A stretch of DNA of 39,507 nt. Source: Fulverythrobacter ferritrahens (GTDB taxonomy: Bacteria; Pseudomonadota; Alphaproteobacteria; Sphingomonadales; Sphingomonadaceae). Of this stretch, positions 17,792-25,229 are shown piece after piece. The notes beneath the pieces were generated by a model. That model ran no database searches, was not told the origin of the DNA, and saw only the letters and a program-made list of their open reading frames with translations. Position numbers and translations under genes: made by a program. Every line of letters starts with the position of its first letter. The first letter of the stretch is position 1. Location of the stretch: NCBI RefSeq assembly GCF_020539485.1, contig NZ_JACDXU010000007.1, forward strand, positions 1 through 39,507. Reading direction: 5' to 3'.

Positions 17792-18304
17792 ATGGCTTTC
17801 TGGCATAATGTTTCCCCCACGGGCGCGGTAAAGGATTTCGCGCATCTCTGGCGCAACAATCCCCATCGCTGGCCCGTGCTGGCGGTCTCCATCGCGGGGA
17901 GCGTGGGATTGATGGCCATCATCATCCCCAAAAGCGAGCGGATCATCCCCCGCCAGCCCGAAGTGACCTACATCACCACATATGCCGCCGGGCGCAGCGA
18001 TGCGGAGATTTTGGCGTCCAACCTGGCGAACCAGAAGAAGCAGGATGTGTTGCGCGCGCAGGAAGCGGAGCGGGAGGAATATCGCAAGAACCTCTACCGC
18101 CAGCTTGGCCGCATGACCGGCGTGGACGTCGACAAGATGGAGCGCGAGATCAAGCAGGAGCAGGCCGCCGAAGAGGCCGCGATAAAGGCGAAGGCCGAAC
18201 AGGCCCGCACCGGGCAGGCACAGCAGGCCGCCCCGCAGAACGCTCCCCAAAACCCGCCAGCCGAGGAACCCGGAGCCGGGGCCCAGCCCGTTGCCGGTCA
18301 ATAA
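17792..18304 (+). CDS. Unknown single-pass membrane protein with coiled coil
   Basis: A 170-residue protein I do not recognise. It has one membrane segment (about 27-45, RWPVLAVSIAGSVGLMAIII), then a hydrophilic part with a long charged helix rich in Glu, Lys and Gln (about 70-140) and an Ala/Pro/Gln-rich tail. An N-in, C-out orientation is inferred. Its end overlaps the ribD start by 14 bp, so it is likely co-translated with the riboflavin genes, although nothing in it suggests a direct role in riboflavin synthesis. Confidence 0.75.
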   Translation: MAFWHNVSPTGAVKDFAHLWRNNPHRWPVLAVSIAGSVGLMAIIIPKSERIIPRQPEVTYITTYAAGRSDAEILASNLANQKKQDVLRAQEAEREEYRKNLYRQLGRMTGVDVDKMEREIKQEQAAEEAAIKAKAEQARTGQAQQAAPQNAPQNPPAEEPGAGAQPVAGQ

Positions 18305-19283
18305 TTCGTTGCCGCCGAGTAAGCAGGACGCGGGCTGGCTGGCCGCTGCCGCCGTTCTGGCACTGCGCGCCCGGCCGTTGAGCCGCCCCAACCCGGCCGT
18401 CGGCGCCATTCTGGTGAAGGGCGGGATCGTGATCGGCCAGGGCTGGACCCAGCCCGGCGGACGCCCTCATGCCGAAGCCGTAGCCCTTGCCCAAGCGGGG
18501 GCCCAGGCGAGTGGCGCCACCCTTTACGTAACGCTGGAACCCTGCGCGCATGAAAGCCCGCGCGGCCCCTGCTGCACGCAGCTGACGATTGCCGCAGGCG
18601 TCGCCCGCGTGGTGATCGGCGTGGAAGACCCCGATCCCCGCACTGCGGGCGACGGGATCGCGCGCCTCAAAGCCGCAGGGATCGCGGTGGAACTGGCGGA
18701 CGATCCCGCCTGCCACGCCAGCCTTGCCGGCTATCTGATGCGCAAGCGGCACGGCCGCCCCTTCGTAACGTTGAAACTGGCCCTTACCGCCGATGGCTTG
18801 ATCGCCCGCGAAGATGGCACCAGCAAATGGATCACCGGCCCCGAAGCGCGCGCCCATGCCCATCTGGAACGCGCCATGAGCGATGCGATACTGGTGGGCG
18901 GCGGCACATTGCGCGCGGATGCCCCCAGGCTCGACGTGCGGCTGCCCGGCCTCGAACAGCGCAGCCCGCGCCGCTATGTGCTGACGCGCGGTGCCGCGCC
19001 CGAAGGCTGGCACCATCTGGCATCGCCGCAGGCCATCGCCGATCCGGCCACCGATCTGACCGATGTGCAATATCTGATGATCGAAGGTGGATCGGAAGTG
19101 GCCGCCGCCTTCCTCGATGCAGGGCTGGTGGACCGGCTCCTGCTCTATCGGGCGCCCGTCACTTTCGGCAGCGGCATCGCCGCCTTCCGCCAGCCCGGCG
19201 CCAACGGCGTGCCGCCTGGCTGGACCCTGGCGGACCGCCGCCGCCTTGGCAGCGACTGGATGGAAGTCTATCAGCCCGCCTGA
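18291..19283 (+). CDS. ribD: Bifunctional riboflavin deaminase/reductase RibD
   Basis: A 330-residue protein with an N-terminal deaminase domain (about 12-145; zinc ligands His60 in HAE, Cys85 and Cys94/95 in PCAHESPRGPC) and a C-terminal reductase domain (about 150-325; FVTLKLALTADGLIA, SDAILVGGGTLRADAP, LMIEGGSEVAAAFL). It performs the second and third steps of riboflavin synthesis. No ATG exists near the N-terminus: TTG at 18291 gives full length, and another TTG at 18309 is possible. ribE follows after 14 bp with a good ribosome site. No FMN riboswitch-like leader is seen. Confidence 0.94.
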   Translation: MPVNNSLPPSKQDAGWLAAAAVLALRARPLSRPNPAVGAILVKGGIVIGQGWTQPGGRPHAEAVALAQAGAQASGATLYVTLEPCAHESPRGPCCTQLTIAAGVARVVIGVEDPDPRTAGDGIARLKAAGIAVELADDPACHASLAGYLMRKRHGRPFVTLKLALTADGLIAREDGTSKWITGPEARAHAHLERAMSDAILVGGGTLRADAPRLDVRLPGLEQRSPRRYVLTRGAAPEGWHHLASPQAIADPATDLTDVQYLMIEGGSEVAAAFLDAGLVDRLLLYRAPVTFGSGIAAFRQPGANGVPPGWTLADRRRLGSDWMEVYQPA

Positions 19284-19297
19284 CAGAGGAGGCAGCA

Positions 19298-19915
19298 TTG
19301 TTCACCGGCATCGTTACCGCCATCGGCACCGTCCGCCAGAAAGAGCAGCGGGGCGACCTGCGCGTCACCATCGCCTGCCCCTATGATCCGGCAGGGATCG
19401 CCATCGGCGCTTCCATCGCCTGTTCGGGCGCCTGCATGACCGTGGTCGAAAAAGGCGGCCAGGCCGGCGACGCGTGGTTCGCGGTGGACGTCTCGGGCGA
19501 GAGCGTTTCCCGCACCGCACCGACCATGTGGGAGGAAGGATCGCGCCTCAATCTCGAACAGGCACTGAAACTGGGCGACGAACTGGGCGGCCATATCGTG
19601 ACCGGCCATGTCGATGCAGTGGGCCAGGTCGTACGGATCGAGCCGGAAGGCGATTCCGCCCGCTTCACCATCGCCGCCCCGGCGGAACTTGCCCCCTATA
19701 TCGCGCCCAAGAGCTCGATCGCGGTCGACGGCGTCTCGCTGACCGTGAACGAAGTGGAAGACCAGCCGGACGGCACGGTCCATTTTGGGCTGAACATCAT
19801 TCCCCACACGGCCGAGGTGACCACCATCGGCACGCTTGAGCCAGGCCACGCGGTCAATCTCGAGATCGATACGATGGCCCGCTATCTCAAGCGGATGCAG
19901 GATTTGCGGGGGTAA
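19298..19915 (+). CDS. ribE: Riboflavin synthase alpha subunit
   Basis: A 205-residue protein with two homologous lumazine-binding repeats. Repeat 1 is MFTGIVTAIGTV to about residue 90 (GASIACSGACMTVV). Repeat 2 starts near LGGHIVTGHVDAVGQV and includes SSIAVDGVSLTVNEV. The enzyme dismutates two dimethyl-ribityllumazine molecules to riboflavin. The start is TTG, supported by AGAGGAGG 5 bp upstream and by the diagnostic N-terminus MFTGIV. ribBA and ribH, often next in sphingomonads, do not follow here. Confidence 0.95.
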   Translation: MFTGIVTAIGTVRQKEQRGDLRVTIACPYDPAGIAIGASIACSGACMTVVEKGGQAGDAWFAVDVSGESVSRTAPTMWEEGSRLNLEQALKLGDELGGHIVTGHVDAVGQVVRIEPEGDSARFTIAAPAELAPYIAPKSSIAVDGVSLTVNEVEDQPDGTVHFGLNIIPHTAEVTTIGTLEPGHAVNLEIDTMARYLKRMQDLRG

Positions 19916-20037
19916 AGATCCTCCCCGGAACGGGGAGGGGAACCGTGCGAAGCATGGTGGAGGGGGGTGTGCCCGAAGGCGAGCCCCCTCCGTCATTCGC
20001 TACGCGAATGCCACCTCCCCTGAAGGGAGGAGCTATC
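19916..20037. repeat. Dispersed hairpin repeat, copy A
   Basis: This intergenic block is full of inverted repeats. It contains CCCCTCCGTCA, then a small palindrome (ATTCGCTACGCGAAT), then GCCACCTCCCC and AGGGAGGAGCT. The same blocks in the same order recur at 30673-30740, so the two are copies of a dispersed intergenic repeat. Elements like this are common in sphingomonad genomes and usually lie between convergent genes, as both do here. Confidence 0.7.
19920..19938 (+). terminator. GC-rich hairpin after ribE
   Basis: CCTCCCCG (19920-19927) pairs perfectly with CGGGGAGG (19931-19938) around a GAA loop, 4 bp after the ribE stop codon. It is part of a larger repeat element and probably ends ribDE transcription. 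There is no T-run. Confidence 0.5.
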
Positions 20038-21213
20038 TCAAGCCGTTACCGCCGCCAGAGCGCCGATGAACTTGTCGATATTGCCCATGGTCAGGCCGGC
20101 AATGTTGATGCGGCCGGAACCCGCCATGTAGATGCCGTGATCCTCGCGCAGCTTCAGGATCTGCTCCGGCGTCAGCGCCAGCATGGAGAACAGGCCGTTC
20201 TGCGTGCCGCAGGGCGCAAGGTCCAGCGTGCCGACCTTGCCTGCCGCACCGAGACGATCGCGGACCTGCCGCATACGGGCGCGCATATCGTCCAGCTCGT
20301 CCAGCCACAGCTTGGTCATTTCCTGATCGCGCAGGATCAGACGGACCGCCGAAGCGCCGTGATCGGGCGGCATCGACCAGTTCGCACGGGCCAGCGCATG
20401 GCCGTTCGACATGATCGCCCCGACCAGCGAGGGATCGGCAGCCATGGCGTAAGCCGCGCCGACGCGATCGCGATAGAGGCCGAAATTCTTGTCGCAGCTA
20501 TAGGCGACAAGGGCTTCGGGAACCGAGGCAAGCACCTTGCGCGCGCCATAGGCATCCGCTTCCATCCCCAGGCCCAGGCCCTGATAGGCCAGGTCGAGGA
20601 TCGGCAGCACGCCGGTTTCCGCCAGCAGGGCGGCAATCTCGTCCCACTGGGCGTCGGTATAATCGATGCCCGTGGGATTGTGGCAGCAGCCATGCAGCAG
20701 CACGGCATCGCCCTTGGCGGCCGACTTCAGCGCAGTGCGCAGCGCGTCCATATCCGCCGAGCCATCGGAAGCAGCGTGATTGAAGCCCTTCATCTCCATG
20801 CCCAGATCCTTCAGGATCTGCGCGTGGTTGGGCCAGCTGGGCGTGCCCATCAGCACGGTGCCCACGCCCGCATGCTTGGCCAGGGCCAGCGTGATGCGCA
20901 CGGCGCCGGTGCCGCCCGGCGTCTGCATGCCTTCGATCCGGCCGCCCATCGTGGGGTCAGATCCGAAGATGTAGGGCATCAGCGCATGGACGAAGCCCAT
21001 ATCGCCTTCCGGGCCGAGATAGGCCTTGGAATCCTGTTCCTCCACCAGCTTGCGTTCCGCCGCCTTGATGGAAGCGAAGACCGGCGTTGCGCCGTCATCC
21101 GTGCGATAGACGCCCACGCCAAGGTCAATCTTGTCGGCGCGGCTATCGGCATCATAGAGCTTGATCAGCGCAAGAAGCGCGTCGGGCGGCTGCTGGGTAA
21201 GGTTCTCGAGCAT
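20038..21213 (-). CDS. Aromatic/aspartate-type aminotransferase (class I)
   Basis: A 391-residue PLP enzyme of fold type I. It begins MLENLTQQPPDALLALIKLYDADSRADKIDLGVGVYR, the usual AspC/TyrB N-terminus. Further sites are the substrate/cofactor loop CCHNPTGIDYT (about 176-186), Asp207 in LDLAYQG, Schiff-base Lys242 in SCDKNFGLYRDRVGA and the carboxylate-binding Arg in SGRINIAG near 376. AspC-type enzymes usually have SFSKNFGLY; the Cys-Asp before the lysine is less common. It transfers amino groups between aspartate or aromatic amino acids and 2-oxo acids. The frame extends upstream to 21318, but homology starts at this Met. Confidence 0.9.
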   Translation of the reverse strand: MLENLTQQPPDALLALIKLYDADSRADKIDLGVGVYRTDDGATPVFASIKAAERKLVEEQDSKAYLGPEGDMGFVHALMPYIFGSDPTMGGRIEGMQTPGGTGAVRITLALAKHAGVGTVLMGTPSWPNHAQILKDLGMEMKGFNHAASDGSADMDALRTALKSAAKGDAVLLHGCCHNPTGIDYTDAQWDEIAALLAETGVLPILDLAYQGLGLGMEADAYGARKVLASVPEALVAYSCDKNFGLYRDRVGAAYAMAADPSLVGAIMSNGHALARANWSMPPDHGASAVRLILRDQEMTKLWLDELDDMRARMRQVRDRLGAAGKVGTLDLAPCGTQNGLFSMLALTPEQILKLREDHGIYMAGSGRINIAGLTMGNIDKFIGALAAVTA

Positions 21214-21330
21214 GGCCGCGCCCCTAGCCGCGCCTGCCCCTTCGGGGCAAGCCGGAAAACAGGGCAGGACTCGCATTTTTGCGCGCTGCTCCCAGATAGC
21301 CACAGAGTGCGGCCGCAAGGGGGAGGGCGC

Positions 21331-21577
21331 ATGTTCGAGGCCTGGTTATCGATAAGTAGGCGCGGCGCTGATCGCGCTGGTGGCGTCCGGTTGGATCGTG
21401 GCGCGCAAGCGCAGGAAAATGCTGCCTCACCGGCCCCGTAACCGGGGCAGCGAAGTGGTGCTGATGATCGGCATGGTCTTCACATCCATACTCGCCCCCA
21501 AGGCGAGAATCAGCGCGGACCAGATCGACGAACAGAAGCGGACGCGGAAGACCGAATCGGGGCGAGAGAACGAATAG
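21331..21577 (+). pseudogene. Small membrane-protein gene, apparent frameshift
   Basis: An ATG at 21331 with a strong GGGGGAGGG ribosome site opens MFEAWLSI. That frame then turns hydrophilic (SRRGADRAGG) and stops at 21441. One frame over, from 21356, the sequence reads VGAALIALVASGWIVARKRRKMLPHRPRN, a membrane helix with a basic stop-transfer end, and continues to a stop at 21577. Removing one base between 21352 and 21358 would join these into an 81-residue single-pass membrane protein. This could be a real frameshift, a sequencing error or recoding. The family is unknown to me. It is divergent from the aminotransferase. Confidence 0.5.
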
Positions 21578-21617
21578 GATCGCCCTTCCCGCCCCGTTCA
21601 GATCATAAGACCTCAGA

Positions 21618-22439
21618 TCAGAAGGGCAGCCATTTCTGCTTCTTGGAAAATTTCATGTAGCCGACATTGATGCCCAGCCGCAGGCCCGCGCCCATGCGCA
21701 CCGGAATCAGCACCACGTCGCCCCGGCGCAGATAGGATACGTGGAAGCCGCCGACCAGATAGGCCTGCCCTTCCCCCGCGCCATAAGTCTCGAACAATTC
21801 CTGCGAATCGTACAGATTATAGACCAGCACGAAGGTGTTAGCGGCATTGGCGCCCACATCGATGCCCAGCGAGGGGCCGCGCCAATAGACGGGCTGCTGC
21901 CCTTCCACCTTGTGATACAGCGTGCCCGAGCCATAGCGCGCACCGAAGATGAACGCGCCGCCGCCTTCCCGGCCCACGATATAGGCATTGGGCTCGCCCT
22001 GCTTCTTCAGGATATCCTCGATCATGCGAGCAAGGCCTTCCGCGCCTTTGCCGAACACGCCTTCGGCCGCGCCGATCAGGTCATCCTTCTTGTAGGTTTC
22101 GCCCTGCCCCGTGGTCGATGCCTGACTGGCGGCGGTGGAGGCAGCAGCAGGGGCAGCCGTGGTCACGGGTGCAGTTGCCGGGGCCTGATAGGGATCGGCC
22201 GGCGGCGGCGTGACCGGTTCGTAAGTGATCGCGGGTTCCGCCGGGGCGGGCGGGCTGTAGGCCGGCGGCTGCGCGCTATCCAGATCGCCATCGATCGCGG
22301 CGGAAGGGTCCACCGACTGGATCTGCGCGGCAGCGGGCTGCGCCGCCAGAAACGCGGCACAGGCCAGCGCGCCGAGCGTCGCCCGGAACTGGCCCCGGAA
22401 TTGGGCAGCCTGGCGGCCGATTGCGGCAAATGCGGTCAT
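21618..22439 (-). CDS. eipA: Envelope integrity protein EipA (DUF1134)
   Basis: A 273-residue exported protein with a signal peptide (cleavage probable after AQPAAA, about residue 38), a low-complexity Pro/Ala/Thr-rich segment (about 45-115), and the DUF1134 domain (about 120-273). The domain shows FGKGAEGLARMIEDILKKQGEPNAYIVGREGGGAFIFGARYGSGTL, YWRGPSLGIDVGANAANTFVLVYNL and GMGAGLRLGINVGYMKFS-type blocks. In Brucella and Caulobacter EipA is a periplasmic protein needed for normal envelope integrity. The Met at 22439 gives a clean signal peptide; the frame extends further upstream. It stands as a single gene. Confidence 0.87.
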   Translation of the reverse strand: MTAFAAIGRQAAQFRGQFRATLGALACAAFLAAQPAAAQIQSVDPSAAIDGDLDSAQPPAYSPPAPAEPAITYEPVTPPPADPYQAPATAPVTTAAPAAASTAASQASTTGQGETYKKDDLIGAAEGVFGKGAEGLARMIEDILKKQGEPNAYIVGREGGGAFIFGARYGSGTLYHKVEGQQPVYWRGPSLGIDVGANAANTFVLVYNLYDSQELFETYGAGEGQAYLVGGFHVSYLRRGDVVLIPVRMGAGLRLGINVGYMKFSKKQKWLPF

Positions 22440-22642
22440 TGCGAACCCCTTCGATCCCGTCAGAAATATTGACCGCCGAAAAGAGTCCCCCCGGCCTGAA
22501 GCGGCAATGAACGCGCGGCGAGCCGAGTCGGTTTTGCGGCAGGGCGAGTCCACCGCAAGGGTCGGAAAGCTCCTCGAAAAGCCACCTCAACCGCGCTTGC
22601 CCGCTAATCGCAAAAAGGATGGCAGATTTCTTGAACAGCCCC

Positions 22643-22671
22643 TTGCCGCCTCCCCAACCCCTCGTTATAGC
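22643..22671 (+). promoter_or_regulatory. Predicted promoter of tRNA-Ser
   Basis: TTGCCG (22643-22648) and TATAGC (22666-22671) are spaced by 17 bp and each matches 4 of 6 consensus bases. They end 24 bp before the mature tRNA 5' end, a usual distance for a tRNA leader. Assignment is by position and pattern only. Confidence 0.45.
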
Positions 22672-22695
22672 GCCCGGCCATTGCCGCTGCGATCC

Positions 22696-22788
22696 GGAGA
22701 CGTGGGTGAGTGGCTGAAACCAACGGTTTGCTAAACCGTCATACGGGTAAATCCTGTATCGAGGGTTCGAATCCCTCCGTCTCCGCCA
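22696..22788 (+). tRNA. tRNA-Ser(GCT)
   Basis: The acceptor stem GGAGACG pairs with CGTCTCC. The anticodon arm ACGGT-TTGCTAA-ACCGT has anticodon GCT at 22730-22732, reading AGC and AGT serine codons. A long variable arm (CATACGGGTAAATCCTGTAT region) marks a class II tRNA, and the T arm contains GGTTCGAATCC. The discriminator is G, as expected for serine, and CCA is encoded (22786-22788). Confidence 0.97.
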
Positions 22789-22793
22789 CGCCA

Positions 22794-22812
22794 GCCTGCC
22801 TTTGTGGCAGGC
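22794..22812. terminator. Hairpin after tRNA-Ser
   Basis: GCCTGCC (22794-22800) pairs perfectly with GGCAGGC (22806-22812) around TTTGT, 5 bp after the tRNA CCA. It probably ends tRNA transcription, and it also lies between this gene and the convergent GH3 gene. There is no clear T-run. Confidence 0.5.
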
Positions 22813-22865
22813 CAGCATGCCGGTCCGGGCTTTAGCCAAACCTCCTTCGATCAGCGCTCTTCCGC

Positions 22866-25103
22866 TCAGCGCGCAAGCCGCCGTGCGGGCAGATTCACTT
22901 CGGCCACCTGTCCGTCAGCCAGCGCATCCTTGGCCAGCACGAAACGATAGGTGCCCCTGGCCACTTCCCAGCCTTTGGGCGTCCAGTCCGCCAGCACGCG
23001 CTGTTCCAGCGGTATGGTCACTTCCCGTGCCTCGCCGGGGGCAAGGTCGAGCTTGGTGAAACCGGCCAGACGGCGCAGCTTCTTCCCGCTTGCATCCGCC
23101 AGATAGATTTGCGCCACCTCCGCACCGGCGCGCGTGCCGGTGTTGCGGATGGTGACACGGGCGCTCAGCCCATCCTTGCCGGACGAGACCGAGAAGCCTT
23201 CCGCCGCGAAGCTGGTGTAGCTGAGGCCATGGCCCATGGGGAAAAGCGGGGCTTTTCCTTCGCGGGCGAACCAGCGATAGCCGATATCCGCACCCTCCAC
23301 GTTGTAATCGACATCAAGCTTCTGGCCCAGCGCGCCTGTGCCCACGAAATTGGGCTCCACTTCGGCAAGGCCGGGCAGTTCCGGGCGGGGAAGCTGCTCG
23401 AGTGTGGCCGGGAACGTCACCGGCAGGCGGCCCGAGGGATTGACCTTGCCGAACAGGACATCCGCAATCGCCTCGCCCCCGCGCGCGCCGGGATACCAGG
23501 CTTCCAGCACGGCCTTGACCTCGTCCTTCCAGGGCATCGCCACCGGGCCGCCGGTTTCGAGCACGACGATAGTGTTGGGATTGGCGCGAGCCACTGCCGC
23601 GATCAGCGCATCTTGCCCGTTGGGAAGCGAGAGATCGGGCACGTCGAACCCTTCGGTCTGATATTGCGTAGCGAAGATAATCGCCACTTCCGCCTGCGAT
23701 GCGGCCAGTGCGGCTTCCGCTGGATAGGCGCCGTCGCGATATTTCACCGTGGCATTTGGCGCGGCGGCGCGGATCGCGGCCAGCGGGGCGGAGCGGTTGT
23801 AATCCTGGTTGATCATGCCTGCGAAGGGCCCGTTGCCATCCTGCACGCCGGGCACGGAGACGGACGGCCCTTCATCGCCCAGCACTCGCGAGGAACCACC
23901 GCCCACCGGCGTTCCCACATCGGCATGGCCCCCGATCACCACCACAGAGCGGACATCCGGCCCGAGCGGCAACAGCCCGGCCGGATTGGTAAGCAGCACC
24001 ATCCCCTCCTGCGCGACCTTCAGCGCCACTTGCGAATTGGCCGCCGAATCGACAGTGCCGATAGTGGCCGGATGCGCGTCGAGCCCATTGGCGTAGATCG
24101 CATGGAGGATGGCGCGCGTCATTTCCGACAGGCGCTTGCGATAGGCCGGATCGGATTGCGCGGCGGCCTTCAGCGGCTCTCCGAAGAAAGGTTCCGGATC
24201 GATGGGGAAGCCCGATTGCTGGTCCAGCCCGGCCAGAGCATATTCCAATCCATCCACCGCGCCCCAGTCGGACATGACGAAGCCGCGATAGCCCCACTGG
24301 CCGCGCAGCACATCGGTCAACAGCCATTTGTTGCCGCAGCTCTGCCCGCCGTTGGTGGCATTATAGGCGCACATGATGGAGCCGGGATCGCCTTTCTCGA
24401 TGGCGATTTCAAAGGCCAGCAGATCGCTTTCGTGCAGCGCCTTGGGGTCGATCACCGTGTTCATGAAGGCCCGGCCGGTTTCCTGCGGATTGATCGCGTA
24501 ATGCTTGATGGTGGAGATGACGTGGTTGGACTGGATGCCCCGCACGGCGGCGGCGCCCAGCAGGCCGGAATGAAGCGGATCTTCGCCCAGATATTCAAAG
24601 GTCCGTCCGTTGCGCGGATCGCGCATCAGGTTGATCCCGCCCGCCAGCATCACATTATAGCCCTTGGCCCGCGCTTCGGAGCCGATCATGCGGCCGCCCT
24701 GTTCGATCAACCCCACGTTCCAGGTGGCCCCCTGCGCCGTGCCGCTGGGCAATTGCGTGCCGCCATTGCCGCGCGCGCCCATGATCCAGGTAACACCCAG
24801 GCTGGCATCGGTTTCGTAAAGCGCCGGAATGCCAAGGCGCGGAATGCCGGGGATGAAGCCCGCGCCCGGCCGCGCGCCTTCCGGCGGCGGCTGATCGCCC
24901 CGTGCCGAGGGCAGCAAGCCAAGGGTGAGCGTGATCCGCTCGTCATCGGTCATCCGCGCTTCGGTGGCCGCAGCGCGCGCCGCGGCATCCGTTGAACTGG
25001 CTCCCTTCGCCGCCAGAGGAGCGCCGATTGCGGAAACACACAGCATCAGGGCCAGCGGAGCAGCACCGGAGAGGCGGAATTTGCGAGCTTGCGACTTCAT
25101 CAT
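22866..25103 (-). CDS. Glycoside hydrolase family 3 beta-glucosidase (exported)
   Basis: A 745-residue enzyme with a signal peptide (APLALMLCVSAIGAPLAAKG). The GH3 barrel carries GFVMSDWGAVDGL, whose Asp279 is the expected nucleophile. A second domain follows (VVVIGGHADVGTPVGGGSS, then AEVAIIFATQYQTEGFD), and a C-terminal fibronectin-III-like domain (about 650-740) includes VTIRNTGTRAGAEVAQIYL. GH3 enzymes of this shape cleave beta-glucosides or related beta-glycosides in the periplasm. GGAGAGGAAG precedes two adjacent ATGs; the first is used. It is divergent from a CE1-like esterase across 126 bp, suggesting shared control and joint action on a plant glycoside. Confidence 0.92.
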   Translation of the reverse strand: MMKSQARKFRLSGAAPLALMLCVSAIGAPLAAKGASSTDAAARAAATEARMTDDERITLTLGLLPSARGDQPPPEGARPGAGFIPGIPRLGIPALYETDASLGVTWIMGARGNGGTQLPSGTAQGATWNVGLIEQGGRMIGSEARAKGYNVMLAGGINLMRDPRNGRTFEYLGEDPLHSGLLGAAAVRGIQSNHVISTIKHYAINPQETGRAFMNTVIDPKALHESDLLAFEIAIEKGDPGSIMCAYNATNGGQSCGNKWLLTDVLRGQWGYRGFVMSDWGAVDGLEYALAGLDQQSGFPIDPEPFFGEPLKAAAQSDPAYRKRLSEMTRAILHAIYANGLDAHPATIGTVDSAANSQVALKVAQEGMVLLTNPAGLLPLGPDVRSVVVIGGHADVGTPVGGGSSRVLGDEGPSVSVPGVQDGNGPFAGMINQDYNRSAPLAAIRAAAPNATVKYRDGAYPAEAALAASQAEVAIIFATQYQTEGFDVPDLSLPNGQDALIAAVARANPNTIVVLETGGPVAMPWKDEVKAVLEAWYPGARGGEAIADVLFGKVNPSGRLPVTFPATLEQLPRPELPGLAEVEPNFVGTGALGQKLDVDYNVEGADIGYRWFAREGKAPLFPMGHGLSYTSFAAEGFSVSSGKDGLSARVTIRNTGTRAGAEVAQIYLADASGKKLRRLAGFTKLDLAPGEAREVTIPLEQRVLADWTPKGWEVARGTYRFVLAKDALADGQVAEVNLPARRLAR

Positions 25104-25229
25104 GAACTTCCTCTCCTGCCGCCGGGCAATCAATGACACCCGGCCCCTTGCCTTTTGGCCTTACGTGGGACAACGCTGTCTCATCCAAATTGCGGCCGGG
25201 CGCGCCGCTTGTCAAACAGGGATGAGGTC

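Noticed and set aside
21600-21620. Repeated CAGATCA near the end of eipA
   Set aside because: Short direct repeat with no symmetry or known site.
23109-24995. 628-codon open frame antisense to the GH3 gene
   Set aside because: Fully inside a confident GH3 gene and without any recognisable motif; a codon-bias artefact.
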